From NCBI GenBank assembly GCA_013397845.1, contig VZTG01005276.1, positions 62,204 through 126,203 of the forward strand: DNA of 64,000 nt, given 5' to 3'. The notes beneath the pieces are model-generated. The model was given only the letters and a program-made list of their open reading frames with translations, was not told the origin of the DNA and did not search any database. Shown piece by piece: positions 13,101 to 24,853 of the stretch. A program made the position numbers and the translations under genes. The DNA is from Melanocharis versteri. Taxonomy: Eukaryota > Chordata > Aves > Passeriformes > Melanocharitidae. Each line of letters starts with the position of its first letter. The stretch's first letter is position 1.

Positions 13101-15816
13101 TACATGTGATGGGAAGGCTGGAGGTCAGGTCTGACCTTAAATATACTGGAAGCTACCTAACAGCACTCTTGACAGGCTTTTAAAAGTTGCTACCACTGTC
13201 ACTGTATTAAAAGTGTTACTGTCCAAAATGTTATTCTCCATTGTCCTGTTTTATAGACAAAAACCACTGTAGTGTAGGGAGACCACTGGGTTTGTATCCC
13301 ACTGATTAATGCAATTAAATGATGTAGTTTTCCTGGTTATCACTGCTTCAGCTTACTTCAAGCTTTCCAATGTAAATATTGCAACACTGAGTTACCAACA
13401 GGAAGAAAACAGAAAGTGAAACTCCCAATTCTTTCAGGTTTGTTTTCTTCACTTTGTTTTTAGTGAAGTTTCAGCATTCCACAACAAACTGCTATTTAGA
13501 TTTTGAGCTCTACAGTCATTCAAAAATCAGACCTCCACAACCTTGTACTCCTGTACACAAATTGGTACTGTGCTCAACACAGGCATGATTGGAGTCCAGA
13601 CCTGTTCTCTGGCAGACCACAGTTGTTAAAGAGTCATTAAAGCTTCAGACAGTAAGATTTCCTTGAGCTTTCACCATGGGCCTGCCCCAAGAAAGCAGAT
13701 GGAAAGGCAGGGAATAAAAAAGGTCCTCAGACTGTACTTGGACCCACTGTTGTTGGGTATTCCAAAAGATGAGAAGCTGCTGATCCAGTTGGTGCAAGAA
13801 CCACACAAGGCTCCATGTCATTGAAGTGAACCTTAAAGCCAGAAATATTGCTAGGAAATGGAAAAACGCAATCACCTTGATACATAACCCTTCCAATAGA
13901 GTCACAGTGAGACATTACGATGCATAACAATAAATCAATATAAACAACTGCTTTCACCAACTTCCAGCATGGATTGTGGGAGCCAAATACACAGGAAGAG
14001 GAGAGAATTTCAGCTCAACAAACTAATTACAACCAAGTATAACATCAATAATACTTGGGATCTCTCTCTAGGCAGCTCGGTTTCACAACATCTCCCAGTA
14101 TATTACACTTTGTACCTCAAGACTCATCCTAAGTCAGGTATAGCTGACAATGAAACAAAATTTCTCTTCACTCTTTGGGCCACAAAATCAGAAGGCTACA
14201 TTGTCCATAAAACAAAAAATGGACATTCTTACAATGTTTTGGAAACCCAGCTGCCTGGCTTGCTGAAATTGAAGCCAGTTAATTCCCTCAAAGGCTTCTC
14301 TGAACCCCATCCCAGGATTCCAGCAGTGCTCAATGCAGCTCCCAGTCCAGCAGGAGGCACAAGGCTGGCGAGGCACCTTTCGTAACACCAAGTGCAACAC
14401 TTACAACAGTCTGTCCTTCCTTCCTTCCTATTTCCTCACTTCTGCATTTCCAGATCCCTGTAAAGGCTACTTTTCTATACCTATATAGAAGTTCATTACT
14501 ACTACAAGCATATCAACATCTATTTTAATGAAGAATTTTTTGCAAGCACCACAACTTCACCACAACCACAACTTCTTCAATACTTGTACTTAATTAAGGA
14601 TTTAGTTTGATACGTAAATAAAACAAAGGTTAGAGAATTTTAAATATGTCAGGGAAAAAATTATACCACATTTAACAGCACTTTTGAGTTCAAGCTTTAA
14701 AATCTACTTCCCGAAGAATTTAAAATTACACTTGAAATCGTTACAGCCTTCTCATTTCCAAACAACATATTTCAACTTGCAAACAACAGAAGCCTTAGTG
14801 CATCGTTTGCCACATGCTGCACTTAATAAATAAAAACAACTCAGTTATGCTTATACTGATCTTTTCTTTTGGCCTTTGGAAGCTAATCTGAACCACATGC
14901 CAAACAGGGAAATAATGGAAACTGTAGTTACTGCTTTTCTAAATATAACATTAATCTCACTTGTAAGTCAGAGCATTCAAGATATGCAAAAAAAGAAAAA
15001 AAAACCCAGGAATTACATAAGTGACAAGGCCAACTGTTTGCAAAAGAAAGCTTTTGACTCATGATCTTACAGGCTACTTTGTGCAAACCCGACTTTATGG
15101 CCAAAGAAACTCAGAAGTCAGGGGACCTTTCCTCAAGAACAATCACAGAAGAGATTCTGCTCTCCAGCCCAGAGAAAAGCACCATTCCTCCAACGATCTC
15201 AAATCCAAGGGAAAAAAAAAAAAACAGTACAGTTTTTGTAGTGAAATTCAGAGGTAACCATCTCAGTGTAACATGACACCTGTCATTGCCAGGTTGGAAA
15301 AGTTTTAGACAGTTTCCATTTTTATTTCAAACCCAAACCTGCTCTTTACGTACTAAGTAGGCATATACGAATATTGAGATTTCTTCCTCCTCTTGTTAAT
15401 AGGAGCTGGGAAAATTGGGACAATTACTTTATCTAGTACCCAGATCTTCAAAGAGTACACATATTAATTAATTCTCACAACACCTCCTTGTGGAATGCAA
15501 GTATCACATCCCCCATTTTGCAGATTAAGAAAAAACACAAATCAAAAGCCAAAAAATCAGAAAAATCTTAACAATCTTAGAAAACAATTCCAGCAAAAAT
15601 AAGTTAGGAAGTCTGAACTTTTTTACAAGAGTGCTGAATGGTACTTTCAAACCACAGTTTAAACCTGAATCTGGATATGGGAATGCACATGAAATGTCCA
15701 TTTGCTTTGCTCAACTTGCACACAGCAGCACTGGGATATTTCACTGACTACATCCACATCTCCCTACCTAAGAAATGGTTAGAAAGTCAGAAAACAGTAA
15801 AAAATATCGCTCTTAC

Positions 15817-15891
15817 CTTCTGCTACATCGTCATCTACAGCGCCTTTCACCTGAGAAAAACACCACTGAATGTCATTTCCTCCTCCAGCTC
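15817..15891 (-). CDS. PPP2R2A: PPP2R2A exon 2 (PP2A regulatory subunit B55-alpha), partial gene
   Basis: B55-alpha is the WD40 beta-propeller regulatory subunit that gives the PP2A A/C core its substrate choice, for example in mitotic exit and dephosphorylation of tau and AKT. The reverse complement of this 75-bp block encodes Ala-Gly-Gly-Gly-Asn-Asp-Ile-Gln-Trp-Cys-Phe-Ser-Gln-Val-Lys-Gly-Ala-Val-Asp-Asp and then Asp-Val-Ala-Glu. This matches the B55-alpha N-terminus (residues 4-27) as I know it. It is flanked by an acceptor (TTTTTTAG, ending at 15892) and a donor (GAAG|GTAAGA, GT at 15816-15815). Both ends are phase 1: two bases complete Gly3, and one base starts codon 28. The remaining exons are left of the window. 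Exon 1 (ATG GCA G) should lie to the right but was not found. The paralogues PPP2R2B, C and D begin differently, which supports the A assignment. Confidence 0.95.
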
Positions 15892-17775
15892 CTAAAAAAT
15901 TGAAAACAATTCAATAAAAACGAGCCCCCCCGCCCCACGAGCAGCAGCACAAGCACACAATGGCTCCAGACTGTACATTTCAGAGCCTGTGCACGCCCAC
16001 TTCCTCAGCACTGCTGAAGCACAATCATACACCACCCTCCCCACCTTTTTCCTTCGGATATTGTTTTTGTCAGCCTTCAATGCAGTGTTTGTCAAAAACA
16101 GGGAAGCACAAGCAGTGTAAAAGCCTCACTCACGCAAAGCTCGCTGGACTAAGCACCATTAACTACGAATTTAAAATTCAAGTGCACAAACTTCACACGA
16201 AGCTTTTTCCTACTCGAGCAGCTAGAACCCTCTAAACGCACACACACACAAACAACTTAAATATAAACTATCAGAGCTGTGCATTTCTAGAAAGTTTCAA
16301 TTTCCCATCCAATACAAACCAAGCACACGATTCATTTCTTCTTTTCACAAACCCACTGCACCGACCCTATGCACTCAAGGCTAAAGAAAAAGAATTTTAC
16401 CACAATTTTAAAGTCTCTTCGCAGAAGTAATGAAAGCAATTATCAGCCTGAAAAAAAGAAAGCAGCAAATCCGAGCAGAAAAGCAAACAAGCAATCGGAG
16501 GGTAAGAAGTTCTACTACCATAGAAAACAGATCGGAGAGAAAACCTGAGGAACATTACTGCCTCGGCTGAAGGCAGTGATTCATTTGAACCCTGCCACCA
16601 AAACACACACCAAAAATCACCACCCATTTCTTTTGCATTTCATTCTGAGCAAATCACTGCAGGGCTGAGGACATACAGGAAGAGACAGAAATGGGCTTGC
16701 CTCGGTTGGTTGGAGGTTTTTTTTCTCTTCTTTTTCCAAAAGCCACTGTCAAAATGGAACTTTTCCTCAACACAACTCAAACCGGCTGAGCAACAGATGG
16801 CATTTACACATTAATCCCGAGCTCTGGTAGGGCTTTGGGCATAACAAAGAATACAAGAGGAGACTTCCCAAGTTAAGGGGGCAAAAAAACTCAAAGAGAA
16901 GGAAATCAGAAGCCTGAAAACAATCTTTCTAGAAAAGATGAATGAGAAGTCCTGAAATAGAGTACAGTTTGCATTTTTTGCTTGCTTTAAATTCTTCCCT
17001 GAAGGATTACAGACATCCAAGCTGCATAACCTGAGAAGGTGAAGGCAAGCAACAGAACCTATTTATGCAGAAGATGGCAAAATGTTTTCCCCCCCATCAT
17101 TCTCCAAAAATCCTACAACCCATTTTCTTTCTTCTCTTCAACCTCTTCATTTGTCATTTAGCAGCTAGCACCACAGAAGCACTTAAAGGGAACAGCTTGG
17201 AGAGAATCACTGCTCCTGCTACTTCGAGCTAAAATGCTCTTTTCTATACAATTTACTTGAATCAAATTGGCACTTTTTTCCCCCCACAACTATAACGGCA
17301 AGTGGAGGGTGGAGCATGTGCTTATGGTGTAGGGAGGAAAGGCAAAGCACAAGCCTCACAAAGCCTCCCATGCTTTGCTCCTCCACATGCAAAGCACTGA
17401 AAAGACAATTCATGTGCAGAAGGGGATGAATAAATTTCCAAATGAAGAAATCGCAAGGAAAAGAAAGAGGGAAGAGATCCCTTCAGCACACACACTCCCA
17501 AGCCTACCAACAGCACTTCGGGATGTGAAATGGAGAGCAAGCAGTGGAAGGAATGGGAAAGAAAACACGGCGAGACCTGTGCTCTTTAATTACACCCTGT
17601 GCCAAATTTTACTGGCATTTGCAGATGCTCAGAGGCTGCTCCCTACAGAAGGGTGCGACTGCACTCTGGACACCGCCTGCACCTGGAACCTCTCCGTGCA
17701 CGGCAGCGCTTCTGAGAAATAACCACAAGCACCGACCCCAAAGCCTCAAGGGGGAAACTCTTTACCAGAGCCGTG
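15892..17775 (-). other. PPP2R2A: PPP2R2A intron 1, no coding exon seen
   Basis: This stretch lies between exon 2 and the GC-rich promoter region of the same gene. I looked for an exon 1 of the form ATGGCAG followed by GT on the minus strand and found none. A short CA repeat lies near 16239-16251. The open frames here have no recognisable content. Confidence 0.6.
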
Positions 17776-18047
17776 CAGTGACAGGGCAAGGGGGAATGGG
17801 TTCAAACTGAAAGAGTAGGTTGAGCTGGGATATTGGGATGGAATTCTTCCCTGTGAAGGTGGGGAGGCCCTGGCACAGGTTGCCCAGAGAAGCTGTGGCT
17901 GCCCCTGGATCCCTGGAAGTGTCCAAGGCCAGGCTGGACGGGGCTTGGAGCAACCTCGGATAGCAGATGTCCCTGCCCATGCCAGGGGGTGGAATTGGAG
18001 AGGTTTTAAGGTCCTTCCCCACCCAAATCACTCCATGATTCTACGAA
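17776..18047 (+). mobile_element. CR1 LINE fragment, 3' end
   Basis: This is a 5'-truncated CR1 with the canonical order: AGGGCAAGGGGGAATGGGTT, CCCAGAGAAGCTGTGGCTGC, GGCTGGACGGGGCTTGGAGC, TTTTAAGGTCC and a CCATGATTCTACGA tail. It is oriented plus, antisense to PPP2R2A. Its 3' tail lies inside the first copy of the 170-bp direct duplication (18023-18192), so part of the tail is repeated at 18330. Confidence 0.92.
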
Positions 18048-18192
18048 AAGGCAGCAGACCCACCCTGCCTGCAAGCTCCTCAACTCCAAAACACATCACT
18101 TCCCCCTCCACCTTGCTTTTTCCATGCTTTTTTTTTCCCCCCCGAGAAGGGAGGGAAGGAGGGGTGGGTGGGAGCAAAGCACGAATTCCCAC
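18023..18192. repeat. 170-bp exact direct repeat, copy 1 (probable assembly duplication)
   Basis: The segment is repeated base for base at 18330-18499, a constant offset of 307. Even the run of nine T followed by seven C is the same in both. Copy 1 ends exactly at a single N (18193). It includes the CR1 tail and a pyrimidine/purine-rich stretch. Confidence 0.93.
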
Positions 18193-18720
18193 NCCCGGCG
18201 GTGAGCGTCCAAAATGGCGCCGGCAGAGCTGGGGGTGACGTCAGCGCGGGGCGGGAGCGAGCCGCCCTCAGGAGGGCGGGCGGTGCCGCCATGTCCCTGC
18301 CCAGCCCCTGCCCGCCCTCATGGCGGGGNCCAAATCACTCCATGATTCTACGAAAAGGCAGCAGACCCACCCTGCCTGCAAGCTCCTCAACTCCAAAACA
18401 CATCACTTCCCCCTCCACCTTGCTTTTTCCATGCTTTTTTTTTCCCCCCCGAGAAGGGAGGGAAGGAGGGGTGGGTGGGAGCAAAGCACGAATTCCCACA
18501 AGGGAGGATAAAAAAAAAACCACCCCACAACCAGCAAGGCGCAAGCGAGGCGGAATAGGAGAGGCGGCCGGGAGCCAGGGAGGCAGCGGGGAGAGCCCCC
18601 CGATCCATGCCTGGGCAGGGGGGGCANATCACCCGCTCTCAGCCCCTCCGCGCTCCGGTATCCGCCACCCGCTGCCCCCCTGGCTCCTCTGCAGGAAGAG
18701 CTTCCTTCGTTGACCCCTCT
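18193..18720 (-). promoter_or_regulatory. PPP2R2A: GC-rich PPP2R2A promoter region (fragmented in this assembly)
   Basis: This CpG-rich block lies upstream of PPP2R2A exon 2. The piece between the N at 18193 and the N at 18329 carries a YY1-like AAAATGGCGCC (18211-18221) and a perfect palindromic CRE, TGACGTCA (18236-18243). GC-box-like GGGCGGG runs follow. Such combinations are typical of TATA-less housekeeping promoters, so I infer that PPP2R2A transcription starts here and runs leftwards. Single Ns at 18193, 18329 and 18627 and the 170-bp duplication show that order and completeness are unreliable. No splice donor preceded by ATGGCAG was found. Confidence 0.65.
18330..18499. repeat. 170-bp exact direct repeat, copy 2
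   Basis: This is identical to 18023-18192. It begins immediately after the single N at 18329 and runs on into unique sequence (AAGGGAGGATAA) after 18499, whereas copy 1 stops at an N. That pattern suggests the true locus has one copy, with the 135-bp GC-rich piece misplaced or inserted by gap joining. Confidence 0.93.
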
Positions 18721-21700
18721 CTCCGCAGGCTCGCACTTGAAGGAATCTAATATCCTAAGCTGGACGGGACCCGCCAGGATCATCGATCCAGCTCCTGGCC
18801 CTGCACAGACACCACAAAATCCCACCCTGTGCATCCCTGGGAGCGTTGTCCGAATGCTCCTGGAGCTCTGGCAGCCTTGGGGCCGTGCCCATTCGCTGGG
18901 GAGCCTGTTCAGCGCCCCACCACCGTCTGGGGGAAGAACATTTCCCTGATAATCCCTTCATGTCTCTCAGAGCATCTCCCCCTCACTTGTCCTTAGGTTT
19001 TGGGCTTTTTTCCTCCTCCCTTCTGCCATTTCCCCGTGCAACAGCAGCAGCCACACATAACCTGTTAGCTTGCACATTTTCCACCCCCTTGGATGCTTTC
19101 CACAACGTCCAGGGCTCGGTCTCTGATTTCACTCCGTTCTCATTGCTATTCCCTGCATACGCCAGCCATGCTCCTGAGCCATTTTTAGCCTCCATCCACC
19201 TTTCACACTGACAGCCAGCAAGATCCACAAAGAAAGGCTTTTAGCCGAACCCAGCTTGGCTCACCTCCCGCTGGCTCGGGGAGGATGGAGGCTCCTTTTT
19301 AGCTTGCTGGGTCCCAGTTACAGTCTCATCTGTAGTTAACTGCAGGACAGGGGTAATTGAGTCTGTACAATCTATTTAAGATCTTGTGAAAGTCATCAGT
19401 TTCCCTTCGCAGATGTTTGTGCAAACATTTTCTTCTCGGGCTGGGTAGATCTTGCTAATCCAGATTTCACTCGGAGATTCATGAGCTCATCCTGCAAACC
19501 CAGCAGTGCCACAAACTTGAAATGTGACTTGGAACAAGCCTCTGAAACCATCCCATACACTGATTTTTGCATTTCCAGCTCTAAACACCTAAGAGGCTGC
19601 TTTTATAAACAAAAAAGGCATTGAATTGCTGATCAAGTCCAGCACAAAACAGAGCTGTGGGAACTGAATACCACTAGTGAACACAAACACACAGCCAGGC
19701 TCCCACCAGAAACCCACAACTGGCCGAAGTAACAGGTTATTTTGAAATTCAGATTTATGTCTACACTCCTGGTAAAAAATTGCACAGGTCGATAAATCCA
19801 TCTTGGAAAGCACAATAACATTTGAAAGAACACTCAACATATATATGATGTTCTAAAGAATTGCAACTCACCCAAGTTTGGAAATCTTTGGAACCAGGTG
19901 TTTTGCTTAGGCTGTTTTGAGACCAACCTGAAAACCTAAAAACAAAACCACTGCAAGTTTGGAAACAATCACAATGAAGACAACCTCCCTGGTCTCAAAC
20001 ACCCTAGTCCACATTTCCCAGAGCTCAAGAGCAAATTCACTCTATTCTACAAATTTGTGGCCATGTTTACTTGATAACAAATCCGGCATGAAAGCTGGCA
20101 TTCCTTGCTTTTCAGAACTCCTTAAACATACTTTTTTCGACCTAAGCAGAATTGTCCTGCAACTGTGTAGCAGGAAAATTTGCAAATCTAGTCCAATTCA
20201 TCCATTACCTTCTGTATAATTACTGCAGAATTTGTCCTCATAGTAGAATAAGCATTGGTTCAAGAACTTTTGTTGGTAAAAAAATTTAAATAAGGCAAAG
20301 AGACCTGCAATTAGCTCTGTAATATAAATTAATGAAGCCTTAGTACATACCTTATAATTAAAATAAAATCCCTCTTAGAAATGATTTTATATCATGCTGC
20401 TAGGAGGATGGATTGTAACTTCAACATTTCAGGTTTTTGTTGTGAACTAACTGAGCTACAGAAAATAATGGAGCCTAATAAATACATAACGTTAAATCAC
20501 AGCCACAGTAATTAGTGAGACATCTTGGGAACCACAACCTTTGCCTGGGTGTCCACTTGCTGGGTAGTTCAGAGTGTTGACACTATGAATGGTTGGTGCA
20601 AATTAGGCAAAGTGTGTTCCATAGCCCTGATTCAAAGTTTGTGAGCACATACTTGGATTTCACTGGAGCTTGAGCATTTGTTGAGGTGCTCTGGGGAGAT
20701 TGTAACTGTATTATGTTAAATTTATGCACAACCACCAACAGCACAAAGCTTTAATGTGCATTTATCTACTCCAATCATGCTTTAATGACTAATTCTTACT
20801 CTACACTCAGACTCCTTCAGCTGAGACTGAAGAACACCTCTGGGAAGTGGGAGGGACTTATGGGAACAAGGACTCACAAAACAGCATTTCTGGATCTATT
20901 AGCTGTGATATTTGTCAGAAAACTACATAAAGAGTGGTCAGTTCACAGCAGCCTAGACCAGGAGCTGTGGAAATTAGAACAACCTAAAAATCAAAGCGTG
21001 ACACGTAACCAGCAAACAATAAAAATATATAATAATGTCAAATGACTGATCAAACAACTGAGGCTCCAAAGAGCACTATCAGCAACTCATTTTGTATCTG
21101 CTTTAGTTTCCCAGTAAGTTGACCCGTTAGACAAGACTATAATGAATTTCAACAATTCAGTTTAGAAATAAAGGGAGCAATTATCACCAGAATTATCACT
21201 GGAATTTAGTAATAGCTGAGACTTCTGAGGCCATGTGCAGGTTAACATCAGCGTAGTGTAATTCCCTGCTCTCTGTACTTCATTCTGTTCAGCTTCAAGT
21301 GTCTCATTGAGAGATTTCTATGGTGATTTTGCAGAGCATTTCAGAGAATAACAGCCTTAACTCCTAGAAAATGTTTGCTGATGTTCACCCCCGATTTCCC
21401 CACTCTTAATTTCTAATAAACAGCCATTATCAAGCCAGTGCTGAGTCACATCTTGGCTGCTGCAGGAAAGCTGAACAAAAGGTCAGGCAGACCCTGGTTC
21501 TGCAATGAGTCTCAGGGAAAATTACCTGTGGAACAAGTCACAACTCATCCACCCTCTTCACCTCTTACACCAATCTTGCTCAGGCAGCTGGGACCCTACT
21601 GCCATTTGTGGTGCCAGCTGCCAGCCCAGGGCCTCTCCTGCAGGCACACAGAATTTCATTTGCTTTTTCCGGCTTTACTCGACCCGAATTCACCTTAACC

Positions 21701-21953
21701 AGGGTCCACCTGCTAACCCTCAACTGCCAGTGGCCACAATTTTTCAGCTAAAATCAAGGTTTAACAAATGCTTAAACAAAGGTTTAAGCATTTCCAGCTC
21801 CTGCCACACTGTGTCCTAAGCCTGAACACTATAAGGATATTTCTTGTGCTCTATATCACTGGGGCACTTCCAAAGTCACTGGGTTCTATTTTTGGCAAGG
21901 GAAAAGTTGAAATTTAAGTTTCTTACGTGACTGAGCATCTGTACTGTTGGGGA

Positions 21954-22013
21954 AATCATGGAATGCTTTGGGATGGAAGGGAACTTAATGACCATCTACT
22001 TCCATCCCCTGGG
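21954..22013 (-). mobile_element. Short CR1 LINE remnant
   Basis: AAATCATGGAATGCTTTGGG followed by ATGGAAGGGAACTTAATGAC and a CATCTACTTCCATCCCCTGG block matches the antisense of the CR1 3' end. Only about 60 bp are recognisable, and several substitutions from the usual motif suggest an old copy. Confidence 0.8.
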
Positions 22014-22812
22014 CATAAAATATCATCTGATCAGTCACTGGGCAGTTTAGTTTAAGTCTTATCAATGGTAAAAAGCAGAAGAGGATAATACATAGCTTTC
22101 AGTTCACTTTGCAGCTGCCAGGAATTTTTAGAGACCCAGTTCCCAGGTAACCCAACCTAACAACCATCCAATGGTTCTGGAATTGAGTGCCACAAACTAC
22201 TCCTCCTTGAGCAAACTTTTGCCATGGAAACTCACCAATTCTGGTAACAAGCAGTTTGTGTCATCCCAAAACTGTAAAGTTCATTGGATTAAAGCCCTCC
22301 CATTACAAGAGGAACCCTCAGCATTTTTTTCCCATAAATTATTAAGACTTTTATTCTTAACTTTAGCCTGATACAAGCAAACAGAAAAGCTAAGTAGGCT
22401 TGGAAAAAAAATTTCACATGTTGATTACAGTAGTAGTTTGCAAGACAGGTTTAAAACCAGTTTCAAATTTGATCTGTTTAGAGCAGGGCTAAGGCACTAT
22501 TCCTGAAACTACAATTTGCAACACATTACTTTAATTGATTATTTAAGCACATTTTGTAGAGGATTAATGCACCTCAATTTTATTTTAAAGCAACTGCAAA
22601 AATACAGGGAAAGATAAAGGGAAAACTAAACTTCTGGAAAAGGAGGGAAAAGGTCTTAGAGGTAGTCAGGAAGCACCTGTCTGGAGGGAAGAAAACAAGT
22701 ATTTTTCAACTTGGAGGCTTGTTGGTGACGGCAGGAGCGTCTCAGTATTTTGTGATTAAAAATTAAGACAAGAGGGGTAAATTCAGATTTATAGAAAAAT
22801 TTCATTCTTATT

Positions 22813-22932
22813 TCTTTTACTATAGGTTTGGGTTTTTTGTTTGTTTGTTTTTTGCAAACTGTGTCTTTAGTGTCTTTTACTATAGGTTTGTTGTTTTTTG
22901 TTTTTTTTTTTTTTACAAACTGTAGTTAGTTC
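22813..22932. repeat. 60-bp imperfect tandem duplication
   Basis: Two adjacent 60-bp units (22813-22872 and 22873-22932) both start TCTTTTACTATAGGTTTG and both contain a GT/T-rich run followed by CAAACTGT. The T-rich centre has diverged: GTTT repeats in copy 1, a plain T-run in copy 2. Confidence 0.88.
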
Positions 22933-24804
22933 TATGGAAAGATGAGACCAAGCACAAAATAAGAGAACTGTTATGGGACGCTAATAATCCTATTGAAACT
23001 AAGACTGGAGCCATAGGAGAAGATAAGAAGTTCACAAGGCATAGGTTTAACCCTCTCCAAAAAGAAGTAGCTACAATTAAATGTTTGGTTCAGGATAACC
23101 TGGCACTTTGAGTGTTCCAACTCAGGATATAACTTGGAACTCTGAAAGCTACAAACAGTAGGAAAACAAAAACAGCAACAACAAAGAAACAAAATGAGAA
23201 CAGTCATCCCAAACTAAGCACCATGAAGACAACACAAGGCCCTCACAAAGTGGCTTTATTCTAACAAAAGTGATTAAATACTGAACTGCATTGCCAGAAA
23301 ATACCTGCAGCTCATCCACTACAAGGCGCTCTTAAGAGCAGATTCCCCTCCTGGGAACAGGCTAAGTAGAGCTGCTCCCTGCCTAAGGGTAAGGGATGCT
23401 TTAGTCCTTTCCAGACCCAATTTCACCACCCTACAGAGAAACAGATTCTTCAGTTGGAAACACACGTTCTTTGTACCAGTGACAAAATCAAGTTACACCA
23501 AAACCAACAAATCCATACTCAGAGAATACTTTTAAAGCTATTAAATTCTCCTTTTCCTATTCAGTCTTTAGAAAGGGGATAATTAACATTTCTTGACTCT
23601 TTGAGTACGTTTAGATCAATGAAAGGAGCATAACAGAAATACGAACAATGAGAAGAAAAAGTTACCTTGTGGGGAAACCCCACCCCTTGATGCACAGCCC
23701 TATCAGATAGCATGGTGCATCTCTAAGGAGCACAGGTAACTCCGAGGTGAGAGGAGCCTCAGTCATCCCCACCACCTTTAGGAGGCACTTTGCAGGAAGA
23801 GGAGGAGCCAGGATACACAACTCCGGAGGGCCTTGAGGAGTTTTCGTTTGGGGTTGGGTTATTTTTGCTTTTTAAGCCTTCAAACTCTCATGGCCTATAC
23901 ACAGAAATGTTTATTTTTTTGAGTGAAGGATTGCAGGGTTATTGAGGGAAAAAAGTACTAATTTTACCTTACTGAAAAACCTGCCTAGGTGATCTAAATA
24001 AGTGAAAGAAAAACCTCAGAGACTTTTATGAAACATTTTTACTTAACAAAAGCAGGAAGCTGAAAAGCAAGCATGTTAAAAACACTGCTGTCCATAGGAT
24101 TTCCCTGTTATTTTTAACATTCTGGGCTTTAACATCTTCTATTTTAGATTCTTACTAAGGCAAAGTGCTTTTATGCATTAATTGAGTCAACAAGCTATTA
24201 TCCTTCAGTAGGAGCTGGAAGAATTACACCTGTGCGGGTGCATTTCAAAAGAGAGATGTAAATACAAGTCTTAGCTCAAGACCTGTAGTTATCTTGTATC
24301 ACTGAAGCTGTTGTTACTAAAACACACCTAAAAAGCCAACTGATCTAAAAGGAGCAGGATCAGCTCCTTGGAATTGTTGTTTTGTTCTTTGAAGAAGCCT
24401 GTAATTTTAGCAGCATTTTGCAGTAAGAAGTTAATTGGTAGCTCTGAGTGGTGCTAGCAGGGAATATGAACTTATCACATCAAGGATCGCACTGCCAGGA
24501 GGAATGCTCCTTAAAAACCATGGATTGTGGGGAATGACGATTAAATATATAATTTGGACTAAAATGCCACTTTAGGCTTTGAGCTGAGGCATTCTTGCTC
24601 TTGACCCCAGGCTCTAGACCAGTTCAATCAGCTTGGTGTTACCAAATTCTCATGGTATTTAGAGGATATGAACGCACTGATGTCCTAAGCCCTGGATTCA
24701 TAGAAAGACATGACAAATTTTCAGATTATATTTATTTTTCCAGAAGATTTTAGCTCTTGATTCCAGGAAATGTGAAAATGTGACTTCAAAAAAAAAAAAA
24801 AAAA

Positions 24805-24853
24805 NNNNNNNNNNNNNNNNNNNNNNNNNNNNNNNNNNNNNNNNNNNNNNNNN
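24805..24853. other. Assembly gap, 49 N
   Basis: A run of 49 N is bounded by poly-A on both sides: about 17 A on the left, about 7 on the right. The gap lies inside an A homopolymer or A-rich simple repeat, so its true length is unknown. Confidence 0.98.

Larger units (their letters stand above)
1..15816 (-). other. PPP2R2A: PPP2R2A intron 2 (partial, runs off the left edge)
   Basis: This 15.8-kb stretch lies downstream, on the minus strand, of the recognised PPP2R2A exon 2. I searched its reverse complement for the next expected coding block (starting Ala-Asp-Ile-Ile-Ser-Thr-Val-Glu-Phe) and did not find it, so exon 3 should lie left of position 1. The sequence is AT-rich and has many stops in all frames. 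It holds one CR1 retroposon fragment (3178-3488), two short tandem duplications (6239-6286 and 6410-6441) and one possible cassette exon (7052-7132). The open frames of up to 140 codons scattered here show no recognisable domain and look like chance. A long second intron fits my recollection of the mammalian gene. Confidence 0.75.
18721..24804. other. Intergenic sequence, no gene seen
   Basis: This is the PPP2R2A-proximal part of the interval between the divergent genes. I see no coding block with credible splice sites or a recognisable protein family. It contains a short CR1 remnant (21954-22013) and a 60-bp tandem duplication (22813-22932), and ends in an A-run at the sequence gap. Short open frames, including that at 18846-19211, have no recognisable features. 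Confidence 0.6.

Noticed and set aside
13727..13960. Minus-strand open frames considered as PPP2R2A exon 3
   Set aside because: The translated peptides do not resemble the B55-alpha sequence expected after exon 2.
13969..14385. 138-codon open frame on the plus strand
   Set aside because: It is antisense within the PPP2R2A intron, with no recognisable domain or splice signals.
18168..18713. 181-codon open frame on the plus strand
   Set aside because: It crosses three single-N joins and the 170-bp duplication, so the frame is an assembly product.
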